The position numbers and the translations under genes were made by a program. Shown in pieces: positions 17,037 to 26,395 of a stretch of DNA of 64,000 bases (position 1 is its first letter; each line of letters begins with the position of its first letter). A model generated the notes under the pieces. That model was not told the origin of the DNA, did no database searches, and was given only the letters and a program-made list of their open reading frames with translations. The stretch comes from Candidatus Gallimonas merdigallinarum. Its GTDB lineage: Bacteria; Bacillota; Clostridia; Christensenellales; Borkfalkiaceae. The stretch is from assembly GCA_904373325.1 (NCBI GenBank), contig CAJFFP010000001.1, forward strand, positions 1 through 64,000, written 5' to 3'.

Positions 17037-18359
17037 TCACACATCGACGATGCCCTTCACGATTTCATAAATATCGCCCGCGCCCAGCGCGAGCACGACG
17101 TCCGCCTTCCCGACCTCTTCGAGAAGGCGTTTTTTTAAATTTTCGGGCGACTGCACATAGCTCGCCTCCGGAACGCGGCTCACGAGCGCAACCGCGCTTC
17201 CGTCGAAAGAAAACCTTTCCCGCGCCGCGTATGTACGATAGATAATGGGATTTTCCGCGCGTCTGAGCACGGCGACGAAATCCTTCATCAGATCGCGCGT
17301 GCGCGTATAGGTATGCGGCTGAAAGACGACGCGCACCGTTCCCGCGCAGATCCCCTCCGCCGCGTCCATTGCGGCGGCGATCTCGCGCGGGTGATGGGCG
17401 TAATCGCAGATGACGGGCGCGCCGTTCAACGTGCCGACTTTTTCAAAACGCCGCTTTACACCGTGGAAACTCTCCAATCCGCGCCTGATCTCTTCGGGCG
17501 TAAACCCTGCAAGCCGCGCCGCAGCATACGCCGCGAGCGCGTTGTATATCTGCACCTTACCGTGTACCCGCAAGCGGATCCGCACAGTCGGCGTCCCCTT
17601 CTCCGTCACCGTGAACGTATAGCGTTCCCCCTCTCCGAACAGGTGTTTCGCTCTGACGTCTCCCGCATACAGCCCGAAGGAAAGCGCGCAGGGAATGCTC
17701 CGCGCGCCCGCGTCGTCCGCATTGACGACCGCCATATCCGCGCTTTCGGCAAACATACGGTACGCCGCCAGCAGATCGTCGTGATCGCGGTAGCAGTCCG
17801 TGTGATCGAGATCGGTATTGAGCACGACGGCGATCTCGCTTTTCAGCCGTAAAAAACTGCGGCGGAATTCGCACGCCTCGGTCAGCAAATAATCTCCGCC
17901 CGTGCAATGGTAGTTTCCGAGGTCAAGGTCCTCTCCGCCGATATGGCAGGTGAACGCACGCTTTCCGCACGAAAAGATATGCGCCAGCATCGCTGTGGCA
18001 GAAGTCTTTCCGTGGCAACCTGCGACCGCCAGAACGTGCGGATATTCCTCCGCAATGCGTCCCAGCAATTCCGCGCGGCTGAGAAGACGTTTCCCCGCCC
18101 TCCGCGCGCGTTCGAGGTTTGCGGCGTGCATATCCACCGCCTCCGTGTAGACGATCGTATTTTCCGAGATCTCCTCTTCCCCGATTGTCACCCGTAATCC
18201 GGCTGCACGCAGTTTTCGGGTAAAATGGCTCTCGCGCGCGTCGCAGCCCCGCACGCGGATCCCGCGCTCGGACAGCAAAAGCGCAAGCGCGCTCATGCTC
18301 ACGCCGCCGATCCCGACAAAGTAACACGCCTTTTCGGGGAAAAAAGAATTGGAAAACAT
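17037..18359 (-). CDS. murC: UDP-N-acetylmuramate--L-alanine ligase
   Basis: Adds the first amino acid, L-Ala, to UDP-MurNAc in the cytoplasm. 440 residues: N-terminal Rossmann domain (VGIGGVSMSALA), central domain with the ATP loop AGCHGKTS, and C-terminal domain starting near DYAHHPREI. The start is the ATG at 18357-18359, which places the Rossmann strand near the N-terminus as usual. The open frame upstream to 18482 is AT-rich and shares the spoVG promoter region, so it is not coding. murC is separated from the main cell wall cluster by about 18 kb. Confidence 0.95.
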   Translation of the reverse strand: MFSNSFFPEKACYFVGIGGVSMSALALLLSERGIRVRGCDARESHFTRKLRAAGLRVTIGEEEISENTIVYTEAVDMHAANLERARRAGKRLLSRAELLGRIAEEYPHVLAVAGCHGKTSATAMLAHIFSCGKRAFTCHIGGEDLDLGNYHCTGGDYLLTEACEFRRSFLRLKSEIAVVLNTDLDHTDCYRDHDDLLAAYRMFAESADMAVVNADDAGARSIPCALSFGLYAGDVRAKHLFGEGERYTFTVTEKGTPTVRIRLRVHGKVQIYNALAAYAAARLAGFTPEEIRRGLESFHGVKRRFEKVGTLNGAPVICDYAHHPREIAAAMDAAEGICAGTVRVVFQPHTYTRTRDLMKDFVAVLRRAENPIIYRTYAARERFSFDGSAVALVSRVPEASYVQSPENLKKRLLEEVGKADVVLALGAGDIYEIVKGIVDV

Positions 18360-18443
18360 ACCGCATTTTATGCGGAAATTGCAAAAAAAGTGCCTGAATT
18401 TCGCGAAGAATTGTGAAAAATGCAGAAAAATTTTTAGAAAAAT

Positions 18444-18472
18444 ATTGATATTGTCCAAAAAATATGATAATA
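18444..18472 (+). promoter_or_regulatory. spoVG promoter
   Basis: TTGATA, 17-bp spacer and TAATAT, about 35 bp before the spoVG ATG, which has AGGAGG nine bases upstream. It looks like a housekeeping-sigma promoter. I do not see a clear SigH-type box. Confidence 0.6.
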
Positions 18473-18506
18473 TAGTGAGCAAGAAGGGAGCAGGAGGGCA
18501 ACCACT

Positions 18507-18773
18507 ATGAAAATCGGAGACGTTCGGATCCGCGAAGTGCGCAACACAGACGGAAAATTAAAGGCGGTGGCGTCCATTACCATCGACGACTGTTTCGTGG
18601 TGCACGACATCAAGATCTTTGAGCGGGAAGACGGTTTTGCAATCGCGATGCCCAGCAGAAAGACTTCGGACGGTAAATATAAAGACATCGCGCACCCGCT
18701 CAACACCGAGACGCGGGAACTCTTGCAGGACATGATCCTCGCCGAATATCGCCGCATCCTTACGGAAAAATAA
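18507..18773 (+). CDS. spoVG: SpoVG family regulatory protein
   Basis: Small RNA- and DNA-binding regulator named for its role in sporulation in Bacillus; it is also widespread in non-sporulating Firmicutes. 88 residues, the full family length. It starts MKIGDVRIR and carries the conserved DCFVVHDIKIF and GFAIAMPSRKT segments. It is a single gene with a strong AGGAGG site and its own terminator, read divergently from murC. Its presence does not by itself show that the organism sporulates. Confidence 0.96.
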   Translation: MKIGDVRIREVRNTDGKLKAVASITIDDCFVVHDIKIFEREDGFAIAMPSRKTSDGKYKDIAHPLNTETRELLQDMILAEYRRILTEK

Positions 18774-18781
18774 TTCCCGAA

Positions 18782-18820
18782 AAAAATAAGACGCGCTTTG
18801 AAAGCGCGTCTTATTTTTTA
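18782..18820. terminator. Bidirectional terminator between spoVG and the cold-shock gene
   Basis: AATAAGACGCGCTTT pairs with AAAGCGCGTCTTATT around a very short loop. It has A-rich and T-rich flanks, so it serves both convergent genes. Confidence 0.9.
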
Positions 18821-18824
18821 CCGA

Positions 18825-19037
18825 TCAGGATACGGGAACAACGTTGACTGCACGCAGTTTCCCGGTATCTTTTGGGTCAGGTTCCGTTTCAAACGTAACT
18901 TTCTGCCCCTCTTTGAGTGTACGGAAGCCCTCCGTCTGGATTGCGGAGAAGTGCACGAACACGTCGTCTCCCCCTTCGTCGTTGGCGATGAACCCGTAGC
19001 CTTTCCCGTCGTTGAACCATTTCACAGTTCCGTTCAT
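18825..19037 (-). CDS. Cold-shock protein (CspA family)
   Basis: A 70-residue single cold-shock domain, an RNA chaperone. Both RNA-binding motifs are present: KGYGFI (RNP1) and VFVHF (RNP2). The ATG at 19035-19037 has AGGAGG nine bases upstream. A longer frame to 19145 starts inside the promoter and is rejected. The leader of about 70 nt is in line with cold-regulated csp mRNAs, but whether it acts as an RNA thermometer cannot be seen. Confidence 0.97.
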   Translation of the reverse strand: MNGTVKWFNDGKGYGFIANDEGGDDVFVHFSAIQTEGFRTLKEGQKVTFETEPDPKDTGKLRAVNVVPVS

Positions 19038-19116
19038 AAAGATTTTCCTCCTCGGCGCGCAGTCGTAAAACGTGCGCACCGATGCGTCACGAGTCATGCT
19101 TTTCCACGCCTTTTTT

Positions 19117-19145
19117 ATTATACGCGTCTGAAAAGGCATTGTCAA
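19117..19145 (-). promoter_or_regulatory. Consensus promoter of the cold-shock gene
   Basis: A perfect TTGACA (19140-19145) and TATAAT (19117-19122) with 17 bp between them on the minus strand. High expression is expected. Confidence 0.9.
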
Positions 19146-19167
19146 GACCCATTTTTCAAATATTTGA

Positions 19168-20979
19168 TTATTTTTTAAGATATTTCTCCAACAGCAGCGT
19201 GCTTGTAGAGACGAACGCCGTCAGTTCTTCGGGCGTGAGCGGGCGATAGTTCATGAGCGCGAGATAGTAGATCTGCTCCGCCGCTTTCGTCTGCTCGCCC
19301 TCTTCCGCGTCTTTGAGCGCCAAAACCGCGGGGTTGGAGGCGTTGACGACGAGCGTCACGTCCACGGGAGAGTCTCCCATGCCGTAGAAGCTGTGCATCT
19401 CGCTCATTCTGCGGACAAACTCCGAAACGTTGACGACGGCGGGAACGGACGCGTCCTTGAATTTCTCCGTTCTGACCGTGACGCGTTTGCCTTCGAGCGC
19501 TTTTTCAAAGACCTTTTTCAAATCTTCGTCTTCGCCGCCCTCCTCTTTGAGCGCGCCCGCAACGTCCGCGTCGATGCGCAGGAAACGCACGCGAGTAGGG
19601 TTTTTATATTCCAGATAGCTCAGAAAATGCGGGTCGATATAGGTATCGCAGTAGATCGCGTCAAGTCCCGCGTCCCTGAACATTTTGATGTACTGCGCCT
19701 GCTTGTTCTCGTCGGAAACGTAATAGACCGCCTGCGGTTCTTTGCCGTTCTTTGCGTCCTCCTCCGAAACCTCCTCGCCGAAGAAGGAGGAAACGGGGCG
19801 GAACTCTCCCGCAAGATTTTTATAAATGATGATGTCTTCGACCTTCTTATAAAAATCCTCGTCCTTGATACAGCCGAACTTGACGAAGGTGGCAATGTCG
19901 GGCCAGCATTTTTCGTACTTCTCTTTGTCCGTCCTGTAAAGCTCGGTCAGCTTGTCCGCAACCTTTTTCGTGATATGCTTTGCGATCTTCTGAACCTGCT
20001 TATCGTTCTGCAAGAAGGAACGCGACACGTTGAGCGGAATGTCGGGGCAGTCGATCACGCCGTTTAAAAGCATCAGGAACTCTGGAATGACTTCCTTGAT
20101 ATTGTCGGCGATATAAACCTGATTGCAATAGAGTTTGACCTTTCCGCGCTCCAACTCCACCTGCTTTTTGACCTTGGGGAAATAGAGAATGCCTTTCAGA
20201 CGGAAAGGATATTCCATGTTCAGATGGATCCAGAAGAGCGGCTCGTTGAAATCGGAGAACGTGTCGCGGTAAAAGGTCTTGTACTCCTCCTCCGTGCATT
20301 CCTTGGGCTGTTTGAGGTAGAGCGGATGCGTATCGTTGACGGGCTTGTCGTCCTCCTTGCCCTTGGGGTTGAGATAGATCTCGTACGGCATGAAAGAACA
20401 GTACTTGCGCAGAAGTTCGCGCACGACGTTCTCCTTCAAAAACTCCTTCTCGTCGTCTGCAATGTGCATGACGATCTTTGTACCGCGCGTCTCTTTCTCG
20501 CAGTCGCCGATGGTGTACGTCGCGTTGCCGTCGGACTGCCAATGCACGCCGACCGCTCCCTCTTTATACGACTTCGTAAAAATCTCGATATCTTCGGAAA
20601 CCATGTAAGCGGAATAGAACCCAAGTCCGAAGTGTCCGATAATGCCGTCGCCGCCCGCTTTCTCGTATTTATCGACGAAATCCGCCGCGCCCGAGAACGC
20701 GATCTGCGTAATGTATTTTTCGACCTCCTCTTCCGTCATACCGATGCCGTTATCCTCAACGGTCAGCGTACCGGCTTTGGGATCCGTCGTCACCGTAACG
20801 CGGTAATGCTCCTCTTTTTCCGCCTCGCCGAGATCGACGAGTTTCTGATGCTTGGTGATCGCGTCCTGTGCGTTCGCCACAATCTCGCGGAGGAAAATAT
20901 CCTTTTCGGAATACAGCCACTTCTTGATAATGGGCATCATGTTTTCGCTTGCAATGCGAATATTGCCTTGTTTTTCCAT
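19168..20979 (-). CDS. htpG: Molecular chaperone HtpG (Hsp90)
   Basis: ATP-dependent Hsp90-family chaperone, 603 residues. The N-terminal GHKL ATPase domain shows [17 protein letters not shown] and GHFGLGFYS; the middle domain contains the conserved [10 protein letters not shown] segment; the C-terminal dimerisation domain is present. The normal LRELISNASDA is [11 protein letters not shown] here, with the catalytic Glu kept. The ATG at 20977-20979 follows GGAG. It lies just beyond the terminator of the ispH-rpsA operon, and no strong promoter of its own was recognised in the 90-bp gap. Confidence 0.96.
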   Translation of the reverse strand: MEKQGNIRIASENMMPIIKKWLYSEKDIFLREIVANAQDAITKHQKLVDLGEAEKEEHYRVTVTTDPKAGTLTVEDNGIGMTEEEVEKYITQIAFSGAADFVDKYEKAGGDGIIGHFGLGFYSAYMVSEDIEIFTKSYKEGAVGVHWQSDGNATYTIGDCEKETRGTKIVMHIADDEKEFLKENVVRELLRKYCSFMPYEIYLNPKGKEDDKPVNDTHPLYLKQPKECTEEEYKTFYRDTFSDFNEPLFWIHLNMEYPFRLKGILYFPKVKKQVELERGKVKLYCNQVYIADNIKEVIPEFLMLLNGVIDCPDIPLNVSRSFLQNDKQVQKIAKHITKKVADKLTELYRTDKEKYEKCWPDIATFVKFGCIKDEDFYKKVEDIIIYKNLAGEFRPVSSFFGEEVSEEDAKNGKEPQAVYYVSDENKQAQYIKMFRDAGLDAIYCDTYIDPHFLSYLEYKNPTRVRFLRIDADVAGALKEEGGEDEDLKKVFEKALEGKRVTVRTEKFKDASVPAVVNVSEFVRRMSEMHSFYGMGDSPVDVTLVVNASNPAVLALKDAEEGEQTKAAEQIYYLALMNYRPLTPEELTAFVSTSTLLLEKYLKK

Positions 20980-21020
20980 ATTACACGCTCCTTAGTTTAC
21001 ATCCACATGATATATAAACA

Positions 21021-21048
21021 AAAAAATCCGCGATTAAGCGGATTTTTT
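21021..21048 (-). terminator. Terminator of the cmk-plsC-ispH/rpsA operon
   Basis: AAAAATCCGC and GCGGATTTTT form a stem around a 6-nt loop, with T-runs on both strands. It lies 20 bp past the ispH-rpsA stop codon. Confidence 0.9.
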
Positions 21049-21067
21049 CATGCTTTTTATGCAAATT

Positions 21068-23257
21068 TTACTTGTTGTCGTCGTTTCCGAGAAGGTCGGC
21101 GATGGAAGCGCCGCCAAAGTTCCCGTCGCTCCACTCTCTGTATTCTTCCTCGTCGGCATAATCGCTTGCCGTACGGCGGCTGCCCTTGCGCTGACGTCTT
21201 CTCTCGCCGCCTTCGCGCTGCTCGTCGCGGTCGCGGGGCTCCTGCCAAGGACGGGGCTGCAACGCCTTGATGGAAAGCGTGATCTTGTGCGCTTCGGGAT
21301 CGAACGCAAGCACCTTCGCGTCAACTTCTTCGCCGATCGTCAGCACGGAGGTAGGATTTTCAAGCCACTCGTGCGAGATCTGGGAAACGTGCACAAGCCC
21401 GTCGATGCCCTTTTCCAGCTCGACAAACGCGCCGAACGGAACGATGCGGACGACCTTGCCGTGAACGATATCGCCTTCGGCATAGCGCTCAGCCGCGGTG
21501 TCCCAAGGACGGGGCTGCAACTGCTTGTAGCCGATGGAAACTTTCTTGTTTTCGCGGTCGATTTTAAGGACCTTGAAGGAATAGGTCTTGCCGATTTCAA
21601 GCACGTCCGTCACTTCCTTGACGCCCGTCCACGAAAGATCGGAGATGTGCGCGAGGCAATCGAAGCCCTTGACGGAGACGAACGCGCCGAAGGAGGTCAC
21701 TCTCTCCACTTTGCCTTCGACGACGTCGCCGACGGCGATGGAATCAAAGAACGCGGCTTCCTTCTCTGCCTTCGCAGCTTCTCTTGCCGCCTTTTCTGCT
21801 TCGAGGATCACGCGCTGAGACGCGATGATCTCCTTTCTGCGCTCTCTGCGGATTTCGAGCATTTTAAGACGGAGTTTCTTGCCCACCATCTTATCGAGCT
21901 CTTTCACATAGCCCGCGCGGATCTCGCGAGCGGGAACGAACACTGCATAGGTGCCGAGTTCAGCCGTAAGTCCACCCTTATTGAAACCCGTGCAGACGAC
22001 GGTAAATTCTTTGCCCTCTTCCACGTCTTTCAGAAGAGCTTCCTCTTCCTTGACCTTCTTGACTGCCTTTTCGGAAAGTTTGACGGGCTTGGTATCGACG
22101 ACCATGACGTCGATGCTGTCGCCGACCTTTTCCGCATATGCCGCGCGGTCGTACTCCTCGCAGTCGAGTTCAGATTTTTCGACAAGGATTTCTCCCTTAC
22201 CCGAAACGGAGACATACGCTCCTTCGTCCTTCGCAGAGACGATCTTCACGGTGAGAAGCTGTCCGCGCTTGTAGGGCGTTTCGCGATCCATTCCCTCGAT
22301 GACCTTCGCCATCGTTGGCTTTTCGTCAGCCGCTTCCGCCGCAGGAGCTTCGACTGCTTCTGCCTTTACCGTTTCCTCTGCGACGGGCTCCTGAGCCTGA
22401 GCTACCGTCTCGTTCTGTACTTCCGCGTTGTTTTCTGCCATTTTGCTGAGAACCTCCGAGGTCTGCCAATCGGGAGTGCTCGCTCCCGCTACGACGCCGA
22501 CCCTCTTAAAATTTTTGATATTTTCATATTTGAAATCGTCCGCATTCTTCAAGCGGATCACCCGCTCGCAGTATTGGGACGCGATTTCACCCAACTTGTT
22601 GGTATTGCTGCTGTTGAGCCCGCCGATCACCAGCACCGCATCCGCCTGACGAGCGATCCGTTCGGTCTCTTTCTGCCTGCAAACAGTAGTATAGCAAATT
22701 GTTTGGAAAATCTCAACTGTTTTTGGACGTACTTTTTGAATATTTTCTGCAATTTTGGAAAATCTTTGCACGGAAAAGGTGGTCTGCGAGACGAGAACGA
22801 CGTCTTTTCCGCCGAGCGGAGAGAAGTCGTCCTCCGCGTCGTCGAATACGAACGCCTCGCCCGCACACCAGCCGACAAGCCCAACGACTTCCGGATGTTC
22901 CCTGTGTCCGGCGATCGCCACCGTCCTGCCGTTTACGGAAGCCTCTTCCACGAGTTTCTGCGTACGGCGGACAAAGGAACAGGTGCAGTCGATCACGCGG
23001 ATTCCCCGCGCCTCGCAGGCGGAATATATCGCCTTCCCCACGCCGTGCGAACGGATGAGGAGCGTCGCGCCGTCGGGAACTTCTTCCAGCCGCTCGACAA
23101 TAATCAGTCCGCGCGCGCGTATGCGCGAAGTGACATCCTCGTTATGAATCAGCTCACCCAGAACGTACGTATTTTCTGCGGGAACGGAAAGCGCGGTATC
23201 CACCGCCTTTTTTACGCCCGTACAGAATCCGCAATGCTCGGCAACGTAGACCTTCAT
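21068..23257 (-). CDS. ispH: IspH-ribosomal protein S1 fusion
   Basis: Bifunctional 729-residue protein. Residues 1-270 are 4-hydroxy-3-methylbut-2-enyl diphosphate reductase (last step of the MEP isoprenoid pathway), with the Fe-S cysteines Cys12, Cys93 and Cys186 and the conserved GGLNSSNT loop. After an Ala/Glu-rich linker (271-325) come four S1 RNA-binding repeats at about 328-395, 410-480, 505-577 and 590-664. The last two are canonical (GDVVEGKV and GDIVHGKV starts, each ending QLQPRPW or ALQPRPW) and the first is degenerate. A charged tail closes the protein. This fusion is established in clostridia. It overlaps the plsC stop by ATGA, so it is coupled to the upstream genes. Confidence 0.96.
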   Translation of the reverse strand: MKVYVAEHCGFCTGVKKAVDTALSVPAENTYVLGELIHNEDVTSRIRARGLIIVERLEEVPDGATLLIRSHGVGKAIYSACEARGIRVIDCTCSFVRRTQKLVEEASVNGRTVAIAGHREHPEVVGLVGWCAGEAFVFDDAEDDFSPLGGKDVVLVSQTTFSVQRFSKIAENIQKVRPKTVEIFQTICYTTVCRQKETERIARQADAVLVIGGLNSSNTNKLGEIASQYCERVIRLKNADDFKYENIKNFKRVGVVAGASTPDWQTSEVLSKMAENNAEVQNETVAQAQEPVAEETVKAEAVEAPAAEAADEKPTMAKVIEGMDRETPYKRGQLLTVKIVSAKDEGAYVSVSGKGEILVEKSELDCEEYDRAAYAEKVGDSIDVMVVDTKPVKLSEKAVKKVKEEEALLKDVEEGKEFTVVCTGFNKGGLTAELGTYAVFVPAREIRAGYVKELDKMVGKKLRLKMLEIRRERRKEIIASQRVILEAEKAAREAAKAEKEAAFFDSIAVGDVVEGKVERVTSFGAFVSVKGFDCLAHISDLSWTGVKEVTDVLEIGKTYSFKVLKIDRENKKVSIGYKQLQPRPWDTAAERYAEGDIVHGKVVRIVPFGAFVELEKGIDGLVHVSQISHEWLENPTSVLTIGEEVDAKVLAFDPEAHKITLSIKALQPRPWQEPRDRDEQREGGERRRQRKGSRRTASDYADEEEYREWSDGNFGGASIADLLGNDDNK

Positions 23258-24045
23258 GCTTTCTCGCCCTTTTTCTTCCTTTTGGCGCGGGCAGCGCGGA
23301 ACTCGGCGCGCAGTTCATATAACCTGTTTTCAAGCGCCTTGTCGGCAGCCTCGTATTCCTCCGGCGTCAGCTTCCTTCCGTAATATTCGGAAAGCTCCAT
23401 CGGCTCGCCGATCATAACGTGCGTCATGCGGAACAGATGCGGGCGGTTGCAGATGACGACGGGAATGACGGGCGTTTTCGTCTTGACGGCGAGCATCGCC
23501 GCGCCGCCGTGAAAGGGCAGAAACTCCTCGTCCGATTTTTTGTTGCGCGTTCCTTCGGGGTAAATCACGATTTTTTCGCCGTTTTTCAGGACTTTGAGCG
23601 AGTCCATAATGCTGCGGACGTCAGACCCGTCGCGCATTGCGCCGATCACGCCCAGCTTTCTCGCGACATACCCGAGCACGGGCGCGTGCATGACTTCGTC
23701 TTTGGCAAGAAAATGCAACCCTTCCCATGTTGTATGCGCGCAGAAAAAAACGTCCCACAAAGAGTAATGATTGCTTACATAGATGTACGCGCCCTTTCCG
23801 ACTTTTTTCTGCCCGTGCAGTCTGAACGGAAACAGCAGCGCGTGAATGGGATAGAGAATGACGCGGAGCACGTTCATGAAATGCATCACGTGTTTCCCTT
23901 TTTTATTGGCGGGAAACAGGAGACGGCGCTGTTTTTCGTGCTTCGCGAGCTTTTTTTGCAGTTTCTTTTGGCGTTTTTCCTCTTTTTTCGCCTCTTTTGC
24001 CGCCTTTTTCGCTTCCTTGACCGAAAGCCCGGTTCCTTCCGTCAT
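23254..24045 (-). CDS. plsC: 1-acyl-sn-glycerol-3-phosphate acyltransferase
   Basis: Makes phosphatidic acid from lysophosphatidic acid at the membrane. 263 residues with the acyltransferase boxes NHYSLWDVFF (NHxxxxD) and YPEGTRNKK (EGTR). It is unusual for a very Lys-rich N-terminal stretch (about residues 8-45, repeats of AKKE and KLQKKL) ahead of a hydrophobic segment, and for a basic C-terminus ending RKKKGEKA. It overlaps cmk by one base and ispH-rpsA by four. Confidence 0.92.
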   Translation of the reverse strand: MTEGTGLSVKEAKKAAKEAKKEEKRQKKLQKKLAKHEKQRRLLFPANKKGKHVMHFMNVLRVILYPIHALLFPFRLHGQKKVGKGAYIYVSNHYSLWDVFFCAHTTWEGLHFLAKDEVMHAPVLGYVARKLGVIGAMRDGSDVRSIMDSLKVLKNGEKIVIYPEGTRNKKSDEEFLPFHGGAAMLAVKTKTPVIPVVICNRPHLFRMTHVMIGEPMELSEYYGRKLTPEEYEAADKALENRLYELRAEFRAARAKRKKKGEKA

Positions 24046-25052
24046 CAGATTTTCTCCTGCATTTTTTGCTTGATCGTGCGGAGCACTTCCTCGATCGTCA
24101 TATCCGAAGTATCGATGAGCACGGCGTCGTCCGCCTGTTTTAAGGGCGCGATCTCACGCGTGGAATCCTGTTCGTCCCGCGCGGCGATTTCCCTTTTCAG
24201 AGCTTCAAAATCGACTCGATACCCCTTCGCCGCCATCTCGTCCGCACGGCGCTTTGCGCGGACGTCCGCGCTCGCCGTCAGAAAAAACTTGAAATCCGCA
24301 TCGGGAAGAACGAATGTTCCGATGTCGCGCCCGTCCAGCACGCAGGACATTTTTCCCGCGATCTCGCGCTGCTTCTCAACCATCTTCATGCGCACGCTGA
24401 CGTGTTTGGAAACGGCGGATGCAGCCATGGAAACTTCGGGACTGCGGATCGACTCGGAAACGTCCTCCCCGTCGAGCAGCGTGTGCTGTACGCCGTCGCG
24501 GTAGACGATATCGAGCGCGATCCCGCGCATGAGCGCGCAGACCTGCGCTTCGTCGGAGACGTCGATTCCGGCGCGGAGCGCAGCCAATGCGCACGCGCGG
24601 TACATTGCGCCCGTATCCAGATACAATATATTGTAATCGTGCGCGAGAAGTTTTGCGATGGTGGATTTCCCGCTTCCCGCAGGACCGTCGATCGCCACGT
24701 TGAACTTCTGCGCCACGTCCTTTCTCAGAACGCGCGCGCCGCGCAGATAAACGTGATGCGGCGTTTCGTTCTTCTCCACAAACAGCATTGCGCGGATACA
24801 AAGTTTAAGCCCGCCGTCAATGTCCGGCTCCTGCGCCGAAAAGAGCGAGCAGCTCTCGAACCCCGCTTCCCGCGCCGCCTTGGCGGGATAAAAGGAATGA
24901 ATATCCGACGTGCTTGAAAAAACAATGCTGACGACTTCGTCCCGTTTCAGCGAGTTGCGGCTCTCGATCTGTTCCAAAAGTTCTCTGACCGCCGCTCGGA
25001 TCTCCTCGGGCGTATCTTCCGCGATCGTCGTCGCTCCGCGAATTACCGTCAT
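24045..25052 (-). CDS. cmk: AroH-type chorismate mutase fused to cytidylate kinase
   Basis: A 335-residue two-domain protein. Residues 1-113 align with the AroH class of chorismate mutase (chorismate to prephenate): Arg5 in IRGATT, Arg61 in YPAKAAR, Glu75 in AQEPDIDGG, Arg87 in CIRAML and Tyr102 in HVYLRG correspond to B. subtilis Arg7, Arg63, Glu78, Arg90 and Tyr108. The counterpart of Cys75 is Ser72 and that of Phe57 is Tyr55. Residues 117-335 are CMP kinase with P-loop GPAGSGKS (123-130), DTGAMYRA and GRDIGT motifs. The start is ATG at 25050-25052 because AGGAGG lies between it and an earlier ATG at 25067. First gene of the operon with plsC and ispH-rpsA. The kinase and mutase steps are metabolically unrelated, so the fusion probably arose from gene neighbours. 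Confidence 0.9.
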   Translation of the reverse strand: MTVIRGATTIAEDTPEEIRAAVRELLEQIESRNSLKRDEVVSIVFSSTSDIHSFYPAKAAREAGFESCSLFSAQEPDIDGGLKLCIRAMLFVEKNETPHHVYLRGARVLRKDVAQKFNVAIDGPAGSGKSTIAKLLAHDYNILYLDTGAMYRACALAALRAGIDVSDEAQVCALMRGIALDIVYRDGVQHTLLDGEDVSESIRSPEVSMAASAVSKHVSVRMKMVEKQREIAGKMSCVLDGRDIGTFVLPDADFKFFLTASADVRAKRRADEMAAKGYRVDFEALKREIAARDEQDSTREIAPLKQADDAVLIDTSDMTIEEVLRTIKQKMQEKI

Positions 25053-25058
25053 TTGTAA

Positions 25059-25064
25059 CCTCCT
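25059..25064 (-). promoter_or_regulatory. Ribosome-binding site that fixes the aroH-cmk start
   Basis: AGGAGG on the minus strand lies six bases before the ATG at 25050-25052 and downstream of the ATG at 25065-25067. It therefore selects the inner start, MTVIRGATT. Confidence 0.85.
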
Positions 25065-25069
25065 CATCT

Positions 25070-25098
25070 ATCATACGTTATTTCGTCCGATCTGTCAA
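25070..25098 (-). promoter_or_regulatory. Promoter of the cmk-plsC-ispH/rpsA operon
   Basis: TTGACA (25093-25098), 17-bp spacer, TATGAT (25070-25075) on the minus strand. Confidence 0.85.
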
Positions 25099-25127
25099 CA
25101 AACCGACAGGGAAAATCCAAAAACACA

Positions 25128-25148
25128 ATATTGTGTCTGACATAATAC
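25128..25148. repeat. Dispersed 21-bp palindrome, copy 2
   Basis: ATATTGTG-TCTGA-CATAATAC, the most degenerate of the five copies. It lies 16 bp past the stop codon of the flavoprotein gene. Confidence 0.65.
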
Positions 25149-25164
25149 TATGCAAACAATCGAT

Positions 25165-26382
25165 TTATGCGTTTTCACCAGCCATGTACCCCGTACAGAA
25201 CGCGATCTGCAAATTAAAACCGCCCGTAAACGCGTCGCAGTCGAGCACCTCTCCGCAGAAGAACAGCCCCTTTACGAGCTTGCTTTCCATCGTGGCGGGA
25301 TCGATCTCTTTCAATTCCACGCCGCCCGACGTCACGACAGCCTCTTCGTAGCCGCGCAATTTTGTGGGCGTAAGCGGAAAGGCTTTCAGCGCGGTAAGAA
25401 TGGCGCGCCGCTCCTCTTTCGTGACGGAGTTTGCCTGTTTGCTTCCGCTCACGCGCGCCGCCCGCAGTACAAGTTCGTTCAGTCCGGAAGGCAACAGCCC
25501 GCGCATGACGTTTTTCATCATTTCGTTTTTGCGTTCCGCAAAGTCGCGGAGAAGACGTTCTTCCAGCTTTTTCTCGTCCAACGCAGGCTTGAAATCGATG
25601 CTAAGCGATATTTCCGAAAACGGAATCCGATTGACGAGCGCGGAAAGAGTCAGAACGAGCGGTCCGCTGACGCCGTAGTGCGTAAACAGCAGTTCGCCCA
25701 TTTCCGACATGACGGTTTTCTTTCCGCGTTTTGCCGTAAGAACCGCGTTTTTCAGCGAAATGCCCTGCGCCGCCGAAACATCCTCCGCAAGCTCGATCCC
25801 GACAAGGGACGGAACGCGCGGAACGCAGCTATGCCCCATCGCCTCCGCAAACGAGTAGCCGTCCCCCGTCGAACCTGTGGACGGATAGGAGAGTCCGCCC
25901 GTCGCAACAATGACGGAATCGCATTCAAAGCGCGTTTTTTGCGTCCGCACGGCGCAGACGGCATTCTCCCGCCGCTCGATTTCAAGCGCCGTTTCTCCGA
26001 AACGAATTTCAACTCCCGCGCGCAGACAGGCGCGTTCGAGCGCTTTCGTCACGTCGCTGGCATGATCGGAGACGGGAAACACGCGGTTTCCGCGTTCCAC
26101 TTTGAGCGGAAGTCCCTGCTCCTCGAAAAACGCCATCGTGCGGGACGGCGGGAACGCGTAAGCGGCGCGCGTCAGGAACTTTCCGCCGCGAACCACGTTC
26201 GCAAGAAACTCTTCGGGCGGACAATCGTTTGTCACGTTGCACCTGCCCTTGCCCGTAATATAAATTTTCTTCCCGAGTTTTTCGTTTTTTTCAAGGAGAA
26301 CGACCCGCTGTCCGCGGCTTGCCGCAGCATACGCAGCCATCAGCCCCGCGGCGCCTCCGCCGATCACGATCACGTTGCCCAT
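25165..26382 (-). CDS. HI0933/YhiN-family flavoprotein (aminoacetone oxidase-like)
   Basis: A 405-residue FAD-dependent protein of the HI0933 family, often labelled NAD(P)/FAD-dependent oxidoreductase or aminoacetone oxidase family; the physiological substrate is uncertain. The N-terminal dinucleotide fold reads VIGGGAAGLMAAYAA, followed by EKNEKLGKKIYITGKGRCNVTN, the family signature. Another FAD contact, VIVATGGLSYPSTGSTGDGY, and the C-terminal TSGGVELKEID and FCGEVLDCDAFTGGFN motifs are intact. The ATG at 26380-26382 has GAGG four bases upstream. It has its own promoter and a leader with a terminator-like hairpin directly in front of the ribosome-binding site. Confidence 0.92.
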   Translation of the reverse strand: MGNVIVIGGGAAGLMAAYAAASRGQRVVLLEKNEKLGKKIYITGKGRCNVTNDCPPEEFLANVVRGGKFLTRAAYAFPPSRTMAFFEEQGLPLKVERGNRVFPVSDHASDVTKALERACLRAGVEIRFGETALEIERRENAVCAVRTQKTRFECDSVIVATGGLSYPSTGSTGDGYSFAEAMGHSCVPRVPSLVGIELAEDVSAAQGISLKNAVLTAKRGKKTVMSEMGELLFTHYGVSGPLVLTLSALVNRIPFSEISLSIDFKPALDEKKLEERLLRDFAERKNEMMKNVMRGLLPSGLNELVLRAARVSGSKQANSVTKEERRAILTALKAFPLTPTKLRGYEEAVVTSGGVELKEIDPATMESKLVKGLFFCGEVLDCDAFTGGFNLQIAFCTGYMAGENA

Positions 26383-26395
26383 AAGTCCTCTTGAA

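Noticed and set aside
18825..19145. Cold-shock protein with a 36-residue extension
   Set aside because: The extension starts inside the -35 box and AGGAGG precedes the inner ATG that gives the standard 70-residue protein.
21050..23383. 777-codon open frame antisense to ispH-rpsA
   Set aside because: Composition is that of a complementary strand shadow (Phe/Arg/His-rich, no motifs), while the other strand encodes a clear IspH-S1 protein.
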